Part shown: positions 35,371 through 45,768 of the stretch, piece by piece | Numbering within the stretch: the stretch's first letter is position 1 | How the letters are laid out: each line of letters begins with the position of its first letter | Assembly (NCBI GenBank): GCA_907165275.2 | Contig: OU015665.1 | Location: 4,278,001 to 4,342,000 of the forward strand | Source: Zygaena filipendulae | Lineage: Eukaryota; Arthropoda; Insecta; Lepidoptera; Zygaenidae | DNA length: 64,000 nt | Direction: 5' to 3' | Program-made: the position numbers and the translations under genes | Notes under the pieces: generated by a model | What the model was told of the DNA's origin: nothing | What the model saw: the letters and a program-made list of their open reading frames with translations, nothing else | Databases searched by the model: none

Positions 35371-35746
35371 TAGCTAGGGAGCTGGTGGCAATTTAGGTAT
35401 ATGATTAAGATGTAATGTAGTCAGGACTTATATTAACTCGAAAAAATAGGTGTCGAGTTCAGGTAGCTCAGATATTTTTTGTTATAAATAATTTTGAAAT
35501 TTTAATAAAAAAAAACATATTAAATTATATTATCATTTCTGCCATCAATTATATCTTATTAAAAGCTGGCAGAAGTCAGGATGGTGGGAGTTTTTCTTAA
35601 TTCAGCATCTCAGCTTATTTTTCTTACAGTTATTTTTATAAAAACTCCCACCATCCTGACTTCTGCCAGCTTTAATTTCATCATCTATGAAACGTATTTA
35701 ACGACGATGAAATCATATACCTAAATTGCCACCAGCTCCCTAGCTA
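35371..35746. mobile_element. MITE with TTA target duplication
   Basis: 376 bp. Terminal inverted repeats of about 35 bp are almost perfect: TAGCTAGGGAGCTGGTGGCA at the left, the same inverted at the right. Flanked by TTA at 35368-35370 and 35747-35749. A second inner inverted pair (GGCAGAAGTCAGGATGGTGG and its complement) makes a double hairpin. Confidence 0.8.
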
Positions 35747-35816
35747 TTATGGTAGTTGCTGCAATATAGGTAATATTATTATGTATGTTAATTATTATTT
35801 AATACGTACGATTATA

Positions 35817-36159
35817 TACAACGTGTTAATGAATTAAATGAAAACTAGTTTGCTCGGAGTCAACTAGCGAATCGATCGCACTATGTTTCAATATAGGTTA
35901 TATTTTTTCATTTCTATTAGCCCATGTCTAAATTGTTTAAAATACAATATTTGGCGCGTACGCCGCCCATTGCAAAATAATTCGAACCGGCAGCGCGGGC
36001 GTAGCGCTTGGAATTTCTTAGATAGGTCACCTGCAAACTAATGTTGAATAACTTTTAAAGTATAAATTTTTTCGACGTAAAATACATTTTAATCATATTA
36101 TTGTTTATTTTTTTAAATGGGGTGTATTAGGTTTTCAGTTAATTCATTAACACGTTGTA
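35817..36159. mobile_element. Inverted-repeat element, copy 1
   Basis: Ends TACAACGTGTTAATGAATTA and its complement. The interior has GCGCGTACGCCGCCC and GGGCGTAGCGCTTGGAATTT. A copy in opposite orientation lies at 51898-52249. Confidence 0.7.
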
Positions 36160-36453
36160 TACATAAATATAAAAAAAAACGCGAAAATATCAATAATGAA
36201 AATATTTTTAGTATTTTTTTTTTTTCATTTTTTGGCCACCTACTTGACAATATTTTTTAAGTACCTACGTCGTGTAACATAAAATGGAGGTCGAAGCTTC
36301 AAACAGCTGTTTTTTTTGCAATGACGGTAGAAGCAGCTGTAATTTTAGACCAATTTCGTATTTTTGTTGTTCCCGCCAAAACAAAGTAAATACGGTCTTG
36401 CTCCGCGCGTGCGCCACGCAGAATGAGAAGGCGATAATGTAGCCAACACCGCT

Positions 36454-36574
36454 TAGTGCGCTAAATAACGCGCTAAAACCCTATGATGTGTCCAAAAAAC
36501 CGACACACGTCATTAGGAATGCCGATAACCCGTTAAAATGTTGGCCACATCTAGCTGCGTTATTTAGCGCACTA
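36454..36574. repeat. Hairpin repeat
   Basis: TTAGTGCGCTAAATAACGC is matched by its complement GCGTTATTTAGCGCACTAA 100 bp away; CCAACA and TGTTGG words also pair. Confidence 0.5.
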
Positions 36575-36694
36575 ATTTACGCGTTAACACGCAGGTGGAG
36601 CAGTAGCAATTTAACGTCCAACGCTCAACGTCGAAAATCCAACAGTGCGCGATAAAAAAGCGCCGCGCTTTAAAAGCCCTAACGCTATTCTAAC

Positions 36695-37030
36695 GTAAGC
36701 AGCACCCGCGGCGCCGCACGGCGCCGCAGCACTTGGGCTGTTGATGTTTTTTATAATATCGGACTATCGATATATCGATATTTTTAAATACCTTTATCAA
36801 TATCGGAGATTGATATTATATCGAAAAAAAAAAACATCGATACCTCGATATACAGACTGTCGTACGCATCGATGGGCAAACTTACTCTTTGGTCGCCGCT
36901 GCGGCGCTGCGCCACGCCGCAGTAGAATGTTGCAGCACCGCACTACCCTTGTGGTCGCCAATGCGGCGAAATGGCTTGCGGTGCGGCGCCGCACCGCATC
37001 GTGTGGGTTGGCACTGACTGCCGCACTCTT
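36695..37030. repeat. GC-rich repeat with TATCGATA palindromes
   Basis: Two adjacent TATCGATA octamers (36765-36780) and an inverted group around 36835-36855 are flanked by GCGGCGCCGCA-rich blocks (36707-36730, 36897-37000). Open frames exist on both strands only because the sequence is GC-rich. Probably a non-autonomous DNA transposon. Confidence 0.45.
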
Positions 37031-37420
37031 TGAGTCACGGGAAATTCTAAATAGGGTCACGTGACTAGATATATCACTGCAAACGAGCGTTGAGCGGCTT
37101 GCATGAAGCTGCACCGGGGTGTTTCTGACGCTGCGACCAATTGGTCACGTGAATTGTCGCTGCAAACGAGCGTCAAGCGGCTGCATGAGGTTGCACCTTA
37201 TCGCATCTTTTGAGTCGTGGGAAATTCAAAATAGGTTCACGTGACCAGACATGTCGCTGCAAACGAGCGTCGAGCGGCTTGCATGAGGTTGCACCGGGGT
37301 GTTTTTGACGCGGCGACAATCAAGTCACGTGACCAGATATGACCAGATTTTGTGTGTTCTGTGGATTTATCGCTGCAAACGAGCGTCGAGCGGCTGCATG
37401 AGGTTACACCTTAAGGCTGC
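37030..37420. repeat. Repeat array with four CACGTG E-boxes
   Basis: Imperfect ~90/180-bp repeat. CACGTG cores occur at 37058, 37146, 37238 and 37326 (spacing 88, 92, 88), within GTCACGTGAC-like contexts, each followed by a GCTGCAAACGAGCGTYRAGC block. It could bind bHLH-ZIP factors, but a satellite origin is as likely. Confidence 0.6.
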
Positions 37421-37687
37421 ACCTTGGGGGCTTTTGGCGGCATTTGGGAAAAATTAATGTTAATTTTATTTCTTTGTTTAATAGTCGTATAATAGTAAAC
37501 CATTAGTGATGAACAGTGTGTGGAAACAGTGAAATATTAATGGGGTGTTCGCTGGGACGATCCATTTTATCGACATCTGAACTGGCTGTAAGGCCTTTGA
37601 TTCCGTTGTCTTCTCCAAAAGGCAAAAAAACCATTTGGGAATTGGGTGTGTTGCTCTGGTTTGAACTTTGACTGGTTTGATACGGGA

Positions 37688-37839
37688 TTTACACTCGCGC
37701 CTCGTTCCTCGCCTCGTGGTTCGTCTTGTGGCCAGGTACGAGGCGCGAGTGTAAACGCTGTTTTATCGGCGTTTACACTTGCACCTCGTTCCTCGTCTTG
37801 TGCTTCGTTTCGTGGTGGGGTACGAGGTGCGAGTGTAAA
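37688..37839. repeat. Two adjacent GC-rich hairpins
   Basis: Hairpin 1: arms 37688-37705 and 37738-37755 (TTTACACTCGCGCCTCGT). Hairpin 2: arms 37772-37789 and 37822-37839 (TTTACACTTGCACCTCGT). The two differ by a paired change (GCG/CGC to GCA/TGC) in both arms. Confidence 0.65.
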
Positions 37840-38777
37840 CGCTGCCTCGTCCCGTCGCTCGTGCGTGCGACCGCGACCGCACGATCGATGGAAAAGAGAC
37901 AAAAGAGCTGCGGCCTGCAGTGCGTTCAGTTCAGTTGTCTTTGAGCTAGCAACATGGGAGGATGTCGAAGTGTTAGCGGCAACAAGACGACTTTGCTTAC
38001 TGAGCTTTTACTACTACTCGATTAATTTTAATAAATGAAATCCTTACTTATTATTCTAAAAATCTTTATATTATAAAGTTTGTATGGATTGTATGGATGT
38101 TTGTTACGTTTTCACGCAAAAACTACTGAATGGATTTCAACTTTACAATATTTGAAACTTTACAATAAAACAGCTATAAAAATATCAAAAAATAATAATA
38201 ATAGCTATAGATTCCTATTATCATATTATATATCTACTGTCTGCTATCTGCTCTATAGGATTTTTTACCAAGCTTGGCTAATATTGTATTAATATTGCGC
38301 CATCTATGTATTGCTAACAAAAGTTTTTTGAAATTTGAACTGTCCTGTGCCTGACGCCTGTATGTGCGTGATACAGGTTCTCGACGGTTAAAATTTCATT
38401 TATTCCTGAAATAATCAAGAGATGTCGTTAACCATTATTTTGTAAACGTCGAAAATTAAATGCATGTATAGGCTAATATTTTGATCTTGCTTCAAGTAGA
38501 AGCAATTCAGAATAACAGATAGGGTACTTTTTATCCCGGAATTCCCGCAGGATCTTTGAAATTAACGCGGATGACACCGCGGAGAAACGCTAGAATATAA
38601 TAGCTAGTAAAATAAATAAATTAAATAAATAATTAAACTTTAAATAAATAATTTAAAAAAATAAAATAAATAAAATTGTCAATATCATCTTCTTCTGCGC
38701 CGGGTGTCATCGACTGTTTTTTGCGCAGGAGATGCTGTCGAAAGGTTTATTGTTTAGTGCGGTTGGAGGTCTACATA

Positions 38778-39110
38778 TCTATCTATAAAAGATAGAACGA
38801 ATCCGCGATTCTGCACATTGAATATTTTTAACAAAAACTGACAGGGGACGGAACGGAGCGGACGGACGGGGGGGGAAGAGTAACCAAGCACAAAAAAAGG
38901 GTTTTTAAAAATCTTTTCTGACTTTCTGTCTGTTCACGATAATCTCCGAATCTACTGAACGGATTGTCATGCGGTTTAGGATTAAGCTTAACCTGGAGTT
39001 ACATAGGCTTTGTTTCATTGAAATCGGATGTCGGGAAAAGAAGTTGTTGTATAAAAAGAAGTTGTTGTATAGAAACTTTTCGCGCGGGTGAAACCGCGGG
39101 GCACAGCTAG
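38778..39110 (+). mobile_element. Helitron-like element, long family, copy 1
   Basis: 333 bp, TCTATCTATAAAAGATAGAA...ACCGCGGGGCACAGCTAG between A and T. Internal landmarks GAATCCGCGATTCTG, CTACTGAACGGATTGTCATG and the stem CGCGGGTGAAACCGCG are shared with the next copy and with 55755-56066. Confidence 0.7.
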
Positions 39111-39421
39111 TACTAATATAATAAAAGAGTAGAATCCGCGATTCTGTACATTGAATATTTTTAACAAAAATTGAGAGGGGACGATAAACGAAGAGTAACC
39201 AACTATAAAAAAGGGGTTTTAAAAAATCTTTTCTGTCTGTCTGTCTCTTGGTTCGCGATAATCTCTGAATCTACTGAACGGATTGTCATGCGGTTTTCGC
39301 AGGTAGATTAAGCTTAGCCTGGATCTACATATAGGCTTTGTTTAATTCAAATCGGATGTCAAGAAAAAAAAGTTGTTACATAAAAACTTTTCACGCGGGT
39401 GAAACCGCGGGAAACAGCTAG
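39111..39421 (+). mobile_element. Helitron-like element, long family, copy 2
   Basis: Head-to-tail with copy 1 and ending ACCGCGGGAAACAGCTAG followed by T. Its TC start is not evident, so it may be 5'-truncated or have been the original target of copy 1. Confidence 0.65.
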
Positions 39422-39624
39422 TTTCTTAATAAAATCTAGTCCATATAACGTTTACTTTTTGGTTATTTTTGTGGAATCTATGTTTGGGATCCCAAATTAT
39501 CGGTTTCTTTTAAAATAATTCTAGAAACCAAAACGTTTCTTGTTGCAAGTTACAACCAATCCAATTATGCAGTTTAAAAGCACACAACCATCGCGGCCTA
39601 AAGTTGAAACCCGACTGAAGCGAG

Positions 39625-39955
39625 AACGCGAGTGTAAACACCACGCTCGCTTTGACGCGAGGTCCTTTGACTCGTGACCAAAAAACCGCTCCGGAAGCGA
39701 GCGGTGCGAGTAACGAGGCGAACCACGCGGCGAGCCCCTAGCGTCTGTCTGTTCACACTCGCGCCTCGTCCCTCACCCCGCGCCTCTTGCTCCTTTTTCG
39801 TCCCTTTGACTCGTGACAAAAAAGCCGCTCCGGGGGACGCGAGCGGCACGAGCGACGAGGCGAACCACGCGGCGAGCGACGAAGCGCGAATGTAAACAGT
39901 CGCTCGGGGCTCGCCGCGTGGTTCGCCTCGTTGCTCGTACGCGAGTGTAAATGAC
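39625..39955. repeat. GC-rich fold-back repeat upstream of gene E
   Basis: Repeats of CGCGAGTGTAAAC, its complement TTCACACTCGCGCCTCGT and GACGAGGCGAACCACGCGGC in both orientations; same family as 37688-37839. Long frames on both strands are a by-product. Its right end lies 136 bp before the gene E start codon. Confidence 0.65.
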
Positions 39956-40091
39956 GCTTGAGTGGTTTTTAGTTTTTGTTTTGGCAGGTACGGACACCGG
40001 ACAAGTGATTTTGTTTGAATTGGAGAAGTTAAAACTTTTAACTGGGATAACAATTAAATAGCTACTTACTATTTTGAATCCATAATTGTCA

Positions 40092-41515
40092 ATGGGACTG
40101 AATATGAAGCTCATAATCACAGTAATTTTAATTACGTTTCCAACAGGTAAGATTGAAAACTTGTTTGTATAGCAGAAAGAACACTTTAAAAATAAATGCT
40201 TTAAATTAAAGATAAACTATTTTTAATAAATTTCAGTGTTTTGTGTGAGATGCTATCAGTGCGCATCGTCGCAAAACAAGAACAAAGGTGAGGACACTTG
40301 CGGGGCTTACAAAAAGTTTGACACGGATAGCAACATAGCAGTCGAATGTAATAGCGACGAATCAAACACACCCGGATCATTTTGTATGAAATTGACACAA
40401 CAAGGACCGAAAGGATTTATATGTAATACACATTTTATTTTACACTTTTTACTAACCTATACTAATTTCTATTTAACTTTTATTTCAAATGCTCCACCAA
40501 GCAAACTCCTCCCTAAAAGTTGAGTGACAAAAAATACTACAGCACATTCCGTCCGCCTATTTACAAAGTGCAATCAGTTTAAGCAATTAAGTTTCTAACT
40601 TACCATTTGGTATGAATGATCATATTATGTGACACTGTTACTTTGGTCAGTAAGTTGGCTTGTGAGTTAAGACACTTCTAGGAGTTTTATGTCAATTGTA
40701 GCTCAGGATCCTGAGCCAAAGCCAGAACCTGTGCTGGTAAAACAGCTAACACATGCTAGTAAAAAAATGTCACAAATAAAATCTCACTTAAGTTCTCTTT
40801 TGAGTGAGAATTTGAATGATATACTTACAGTGAGCTTTTTACGTGGTTTCTTAATTTATCCATATGAAGTTTGAGACTTGATTTGTCATAATAATGTAAA
40901 ATCCAGGTGCTTTGTCTAATACAATGGAAGATGTTTAAATTTAAAAAAATAATTGTGCTGTTTTGTTTGCAATTGATGCAATTATTACATTTTGATTGCA
41001 AAGAGGATGCATGTTTAAGCCCTTTTAATCAAACAAAAACTAATTTTCTTCTTTAAAAAAATCTTTCAAATAAACCGAAAACACACTCGCTAACTCAATG
41101 CTGTTGAAACATTATTGTAAATATACTGTTATGATCGAAACCATGAACTTTGGATGCAATTTTAATTTAACACAGTCTTAAGCAGATTTTTATTGAAAAT
41201 TAGTTAAGATTTAAATTTAGTGGACCCAAAATTTTGACCAGATGCGTAATTACTTCCTTTTGTTCACATTTATTAATCATTTTTTAACAATTCTATTCAG
41301 GGGATGGCAGATGGCGTCAGGTCATAAGACGGTGTGCTTCTGTTGCTGATACGGGCGTGACAGGCGTGTGCAATTGGGGTGTATATGAAAATGGTGTCTA
41401 TTGGGAGGAGTGCTACTGTTCGTCTGATGAATGCAACGGTTCAACTTTTGTTCAATCATCTCTTTTAGTGGTTTTTGGCATGATAACTCTATTGTCTTTA
41501 CATATATTAATGTGA
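40092..41515 (+). CDS. Ly6/uPAR-family GPI-anchored protein, gene E
   Basis: Complete three-finger protein of 151 residues (147 if the second in-frame ATG at 40104 is used). Exons are 40092-40146, 40237-40422 and 41301-41515, with phase-1 introns of 90 and 878 bp. The signal peptide reads MKLIITVILITFPT from the second Met. Exon 2 has RCYQC, TCGAY, VECN and FCMKL. The exon 2/3 join makes the tryptophan in FIWDGRW, and exon 3 has RRCASV, GVCNWG, ENGVYWEECYC and DECNGS. Ten cysteines are in order and the tail (LLVVFGMITLLSLHILM) predicts a GPI anchor. It belongs to a different branch from A-D; the dense aromatic motif before CYC recalls Drosophila CG6329-type Ly6 proteins (from memory, unchecked). 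Its start lies about 130 bp downstream of a GC-rich hairpin repeat. Confidence 0.88.
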
Positions 41516-42387
41516 ACACATTAGTTTAATTAAGTTTTTCATACCTACTTTAAATATTATCATATGAATAAGTGCCTACAATGTGATTGATAAACAAAAA
41601 TTTTAAACTTTATAAAAATTATTATGAAGCATAGAATATTATGTACCTAAGGAATATTATTTTATTATATAAATTCCGTCCATTTTTGTTAATTAAGAAA
41701 ACAAATTTTCATGATAAATGTTATACAAGATGTTAACTCTTTGTAAATTTATAACAAAGCAAATTAATGATCTTTGAACATTGGTCTCTCCATGTCATTA
41801 ATTAAGTATATTAATTGTTAGAGTAAAAGTTTTAAGTTAATATTTGTAAGTATATTGTATACATAACAAGCTCATGTTGTAGCAGCTACTAGTATTTTTA
41901 AAGTTGAATTGATTCTGGGAACAGTCTACCACTTTTGAATTCAATACATTTGTAATAGTCAATTAGTGCAAGACCACTCTTTCAGGAATAATTTACTCAC
42001 ATTGTATTTTATATTCCAATTTTACATTACATAATATCTAATATACACCAGTTTGTATCAAAGCATAAATATTTTATTGAATGGTATTTTATTTCTACCT
42101 ACAAATTTATTGATCTCTCTGGTCTCTACGCTCAGCGGTTTAGGCTGTGCGTTGATTCATCAGTCATTCAGGACAAAGCATTTTATAAAGATAATAAACA
42201 TTTTTTCTATACAATAATAATAATGTCATAATTCACAGAAGTCAATTTTGTAAGTTTGGTTGTAAGCTTGTAAGGAGAAATCTCTGGAACTGCACAATCA
42301 CTGAAGCTATAGATCCATTTACATTTATTTTATTTTTATGTAGGAAGAAAAGAATCCCAAAATTCAGCTATGGATTATGTTCTAAAT
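41516..42387. other. Gene E 3' UTR and spacer
   Basis: AT-rich 3' flank; first AATAAA at 42193-42198. About 42131-42185 is the repeat scrap shared with 5915-5965. Confidence 0.4.
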
Positions 42388-42753
42388 CATTGATTCCCAA
42401 AGTGGTCCAGGTGGACCCCCAGGGGTTCACGGGAGCCCGACAGGGGTCTACGCTTGCGTGGAAAAAAAATGGGGGTCCACAACTGTTGGATGAAGACGCT
42501 TTTTAGACTGGCCTTGAAACTTAGCTTAGATGACATCCACTCACAGCATAATCAAAGCAATATAAATTCTCACCTTTTTTCGAACACTTTTAACTCATAG
42601 TTGATTAAAAAATAGCAACAACACAGATTGCCATAGACATATGCTTTTTCGGGTTACGGAAGTAAGTTAGTAAATGTAATAGCTGCAGGGGTCCACCAGA
42701 TCCAGCAAAATGTTTAAAGTGGTCTATGAGAAAAAAGAGTATGGGAACCTCTG
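42388..42753. mobile_element. hAT-like non-autonomous element
   Basis: 366 bp flanked by a perfect 8-bp duplication TTCTAAAT (42380-42387, 42754-42761). The ends CATTGATTCCCAAAGTGG and, inverted, CAGAGGTTCCCATACTC form short imperfect terminal repeats around a shared TTCCCA. An 8-bp target and CA-G...TTCCCA ends fit the hAT superfamily. It has no transposase. Confidence 0.8.
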
Positions 42754-42761
42754 TTCTAAAT

Positions 42762-43418
42762 TAACGAATAAGTAGGTAGGTAGGGATCCGAAATTCAAGC
42801 GAAATGCGATGAACCGTTGGAAGAGCATAATCAATCTCAAAGTACCTAGTTTGTGGGCTATAATCATAATCAGTTTTTAATAATTATATTAGCCCTCATA
42901 TATTAGCCATGGTAATGTTTGTGTACATAAATCATAACGCTGCGCATGTGAATCCGCATAAGAGCAGTTTATAAATACCGCTTAAAAGCAAAACGCGCAA
43001 AATTCACATACCTAAGTGACTGCACAAAATCTAAGCCAACTACGACTTACAAGTAAATTTCCGTTATTTTCAATAAAGAAAGTAGTAAAGAACAAGAATT
43101 CTTCCTCCTGTCAAAAAGCAAATACGCGGCTACGCGGTCTTTACAAGTTGGTCTTACGCGGATTCGCACGCGCAGCTACGACAAACAAAGACAATTTTTA
43201 TAGCGGGTGGCGCTAGTTTCCTGTTTCACTCCTATCAGCTACTATTCCAGCCAAATATTTTTTTACATCAATGATCAGGTACCTAGTACAGCAAAATGTA
43301 TCTACTCAAATTACTTTCTTTTTTATTTATTTATTATTATTACAGGTACAAAATATGAAATTATTCTGAAAGTCGATTTAAATATTTCTTTAAAATTCTT
43401 CTCTATAATACAATAGTA
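42762..43418. other. Spacer
   Basis: AT-rich, nothing recognised. Confidence 0.4.
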
Positions 43419-43853
43419 TATTTCATTATAAGTGCGGAAAGCCTGTCATTGCAAAGAGTTCCGACAAATGTCTACCCGAGCCGAGGCGCATCCGAAGGTG
43501 AGGGTTGACAGTCGGAACTAGTTGCAATGACGGTTCCGCACGTGTACTGAACAACTATTTTTAATACAGTTACGAAAAAATTAAGCAATTTAATAAAATA
43601 TCAAAAACACAACAAACTCAACTAAGTTCCAACTGTGATCAAGAGATGGCGCTAGTCGTATTAGTAATGCGAAACCTACGTTTCGCAATGCAAAAAGTGT
43701 ATCAAAGTCGTGTCGCCATTTTTGACAGTTGGCAAAGAGAACGCACGAGTTCGGTAAAGGTAAACAAAAAGCTCGAGTATGTAATAGCCCACTTCCCGAA
43801 CGCTAAACGTCCCTGCAATACGCCACTTTTTGAGCAACTGTATTAAAAACATT
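43419..43853 (+). repeat. 435-bp dispersed repeat, copy 2
   Basis: Inverted relative to 26956-27390 and nearly identical. It has the 110-bp hairpin (43430-43538) plus the TTAATACAGTT-bounded part ending CAACTGTATTAAAAA. Confidence 0.7.
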
Positions 43854-43900
43854 ATTTCGTCATTGTGCCGCCCAGTTTCTGGTTTTTGCGAGACGTTATA

Positions 43901-43986
43901 TGGACACAGATAAGCAATAACGATAGGTAGATACATGTTAACCCACAAAATTAAGTTATTGATACAGAACGATTTATTGAGAGTTA
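43901..43986 (-). mobile_element. Fragment of the 237-bp inverted-repeat element
   Basis: Starts TGGACACAGATAAGCAATAA and continues as the right half of the 19899-20135 family in reverse; it is cut by the following MITE at TTA. Confidence 0.6.
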
Positions 43987-44124
43987 CGGTCGCACTCAGA
44001 GTCGACTTTAATGATTACTTAGTTAAGTATAGATTTTTAAGACAAAACTGCCGCAATCAGAGACATTCAGTAAATTAATGTTAATTGGCATTTAATGAGA
44101 TGTAACTTAATTAGTTAAATGCCA
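43987..44124. mobile_element. CCGCACTCAG MITE, truncated
   Basis: Left arm (CGGTCGCACTCAGAGTCGAC ...) and centre of the palindromic MITE inserted after TTA; the right arm is missing. Confidence 0.6.
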
Positions 44125-44689
44125 TTATTTATGTAGATATGTTCATATAAAATACTAAAAAATAATTGTTATGAAATCTGTTCTCTCGAGCCTCCCAAAA
44201 ATAAAGAAACCGAGAAATATAGTAGATATTATTGCTAATTAAACTGTTCCATACAAAATAAATATTATAGTACTTAAAGTAGTGAGGTAAGTGGGTATAC
44301 CTACCTATAGATTATAGACAAATAGGTTACATGCTAACAAACCAGACGGACCGAAATTCCATTTCATATAGGTATTATGCGCACTTAATTTATCACAAAC
44401 GCAGGATGAAAGGTGAGAGCTCAATAAATTTCACGAGAAAGAAAATTGATGGTGAAGGAATATCTGGGAAATGTCCTTTTCCTACATTGTATGGTAATGA
44501 ATTATCGTCGTTTAGAGAGCTTTCTTTAGGCGGTCGGTCGTTGCACACAGCCTCACGAGGCCGTAGCGCCGTAGCCCGTAGCAAACAACCTACATCGGCG
44601 AACATCGTTAACATTCGCAGTCTCCGCTCGGGCACGCAGCGCGATCTGGCTGACCTTTTCTGACTCACAGCTGACTCATCCCAACGAGT

Positions 44690-45081
44690 GACGAACCAGT
44701 CGTTTGTCAGCACGCGCTTAGCTCAAAACGCACATTTCCACATCGAATCCCGGTCGAGACTTCTATGTTTTCCTTAGCCTGAAAACCTTCAGTGCTCTGA
44801 AAAGCGCGGAGTGAATATCTCATTGCCTGTGCTTTATTTAACCGGCATGCCATTTGTTCATGATTAAGTAACAGTTGAACGAGTGTTTGGTTCTAATCGA
44901 GTGTGGTGTTGTTTATGCACAAGTGCGCCTTATTATATATCTACGTGTGGTAAATAAGTTATGTGTTTGTTTACACATCTAAATTAATACTTATTTGTGA
45001 GAGAAAATCATCAACGCCTGGAAATTGGCTGTTATAAATCTGTGTATAATCTAAGTTACTGAAAAAACAGATTTTCATTCC
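44690..45081 (+). promoter_or_regulatory. Candidate non-coding first exon and promoter
   Basis: A 400-bp stretch of mixed composition with an initiator-like CTTCAGTGC near 44789 and a strong splice donor ATTCCGTAAGTATT with GT at 45082. No ATG-led frame of note. It could be a 5' UTR exon for gene D or for a gene beyond the window; this is inference only. Confidence 0.25.
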
Positions 45082-45478
45082 GTAAGTATTTTTTTCTTTA
45101 TTTATTTCGGAGATCCGTATAAATAGCTAATATTGAGTATCGATTAGTGCTGGATTTGTTTTTAGATAGAAGGTGAACGATGAGCTTAAAGGTTACGACC
45201 TTTATGTAGCTGGGAGCCTGGCTGGATACCCTGTTACCCAAATAGACGCTACATCTACAATTTGAATGAAAAATTCTAATAAGACCCAAAACTAAATCTT
45301 TTTATGCTTAATGATATCTTTATGAAAAACTTTCATAATTCTATTTACCTATTCACTGCCTTGATAATACACGGTACCTACCTACTACCACGATATTTAA
45401 AATGTTTATTTATCTTTTAACGTAGGTACCAAACGACAAACGTGCCTAAACCTATCAGAAAGTATTTTCTATGTAATC
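45082..45478. other. Spacer or intron
   Basis: AT-rich, nothing recognised. Confidence 0.35.
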
Positions 45479-45479
45479 C

Positions 45480-45674
45480 CTATGTTAAAAATGCGAATGA
45501 TTGTTTATTTTTTTTTGTTATTCACGCTTTGACGCCTTAACTACTCAACCGATCATCATGAAATTTTACATACATATTCTCAAAGGTACAGAAAGGGACA
45601 GGTTACTTTTAGTGCGAATTCCCGCGGGTACCTACTCCGAAATTGACGGGAATAAAACCGCAGGGAACAGCTAG
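45480..45674 (+). mobile_element. Helitron-like element
   Basis: Contains ACGCTTTGACGCCTTAACTA and ends ACCGCAGGGAACAGCTAG followed by T. Confidence 0.55.
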
Positions 45675-45768
45675 TGTTATGATACCTTTAAAGTCGCCGT
45701 TTGCTAGTATCTAGTTCTCAAGTGATTTACTTGCCAATGAACATAATTTAATCATCACGTGTCACGTT

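Noticed and set aside
36797..37114. 105-107-codon frames on both strands
   Set aside because: Open only because of the GCGGCGCCGCA-rich repeat; no start context or domain.
37646..38038. Long open frames on both strands (over 100 codons) as a possible gene
   Set aside because: They lie in self-complementary GC-rich hairpins, so both strands stay open; no family features, signal peptide or splice context.
39598..40120. Overlapping 73-151-codon frames on both strands
   Set aside because: Same GC-rich fold-back repeat as at 37.7 kb; arginine-rich low-complexity translation.
43646..43846. 66-codon frame conserved at 26961-27161 and here
   Set aside because: It lies in a dispersed repeat and the differences between copies all change the amino acid, which is not the pattern of a selected protein.
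44331..44713. Overlapping 106-110-codon frames on opposite strands
   Set aside because: No recognisable domain and no agreement with splice signals; the stretch fits a promoter or non-coding exon better.
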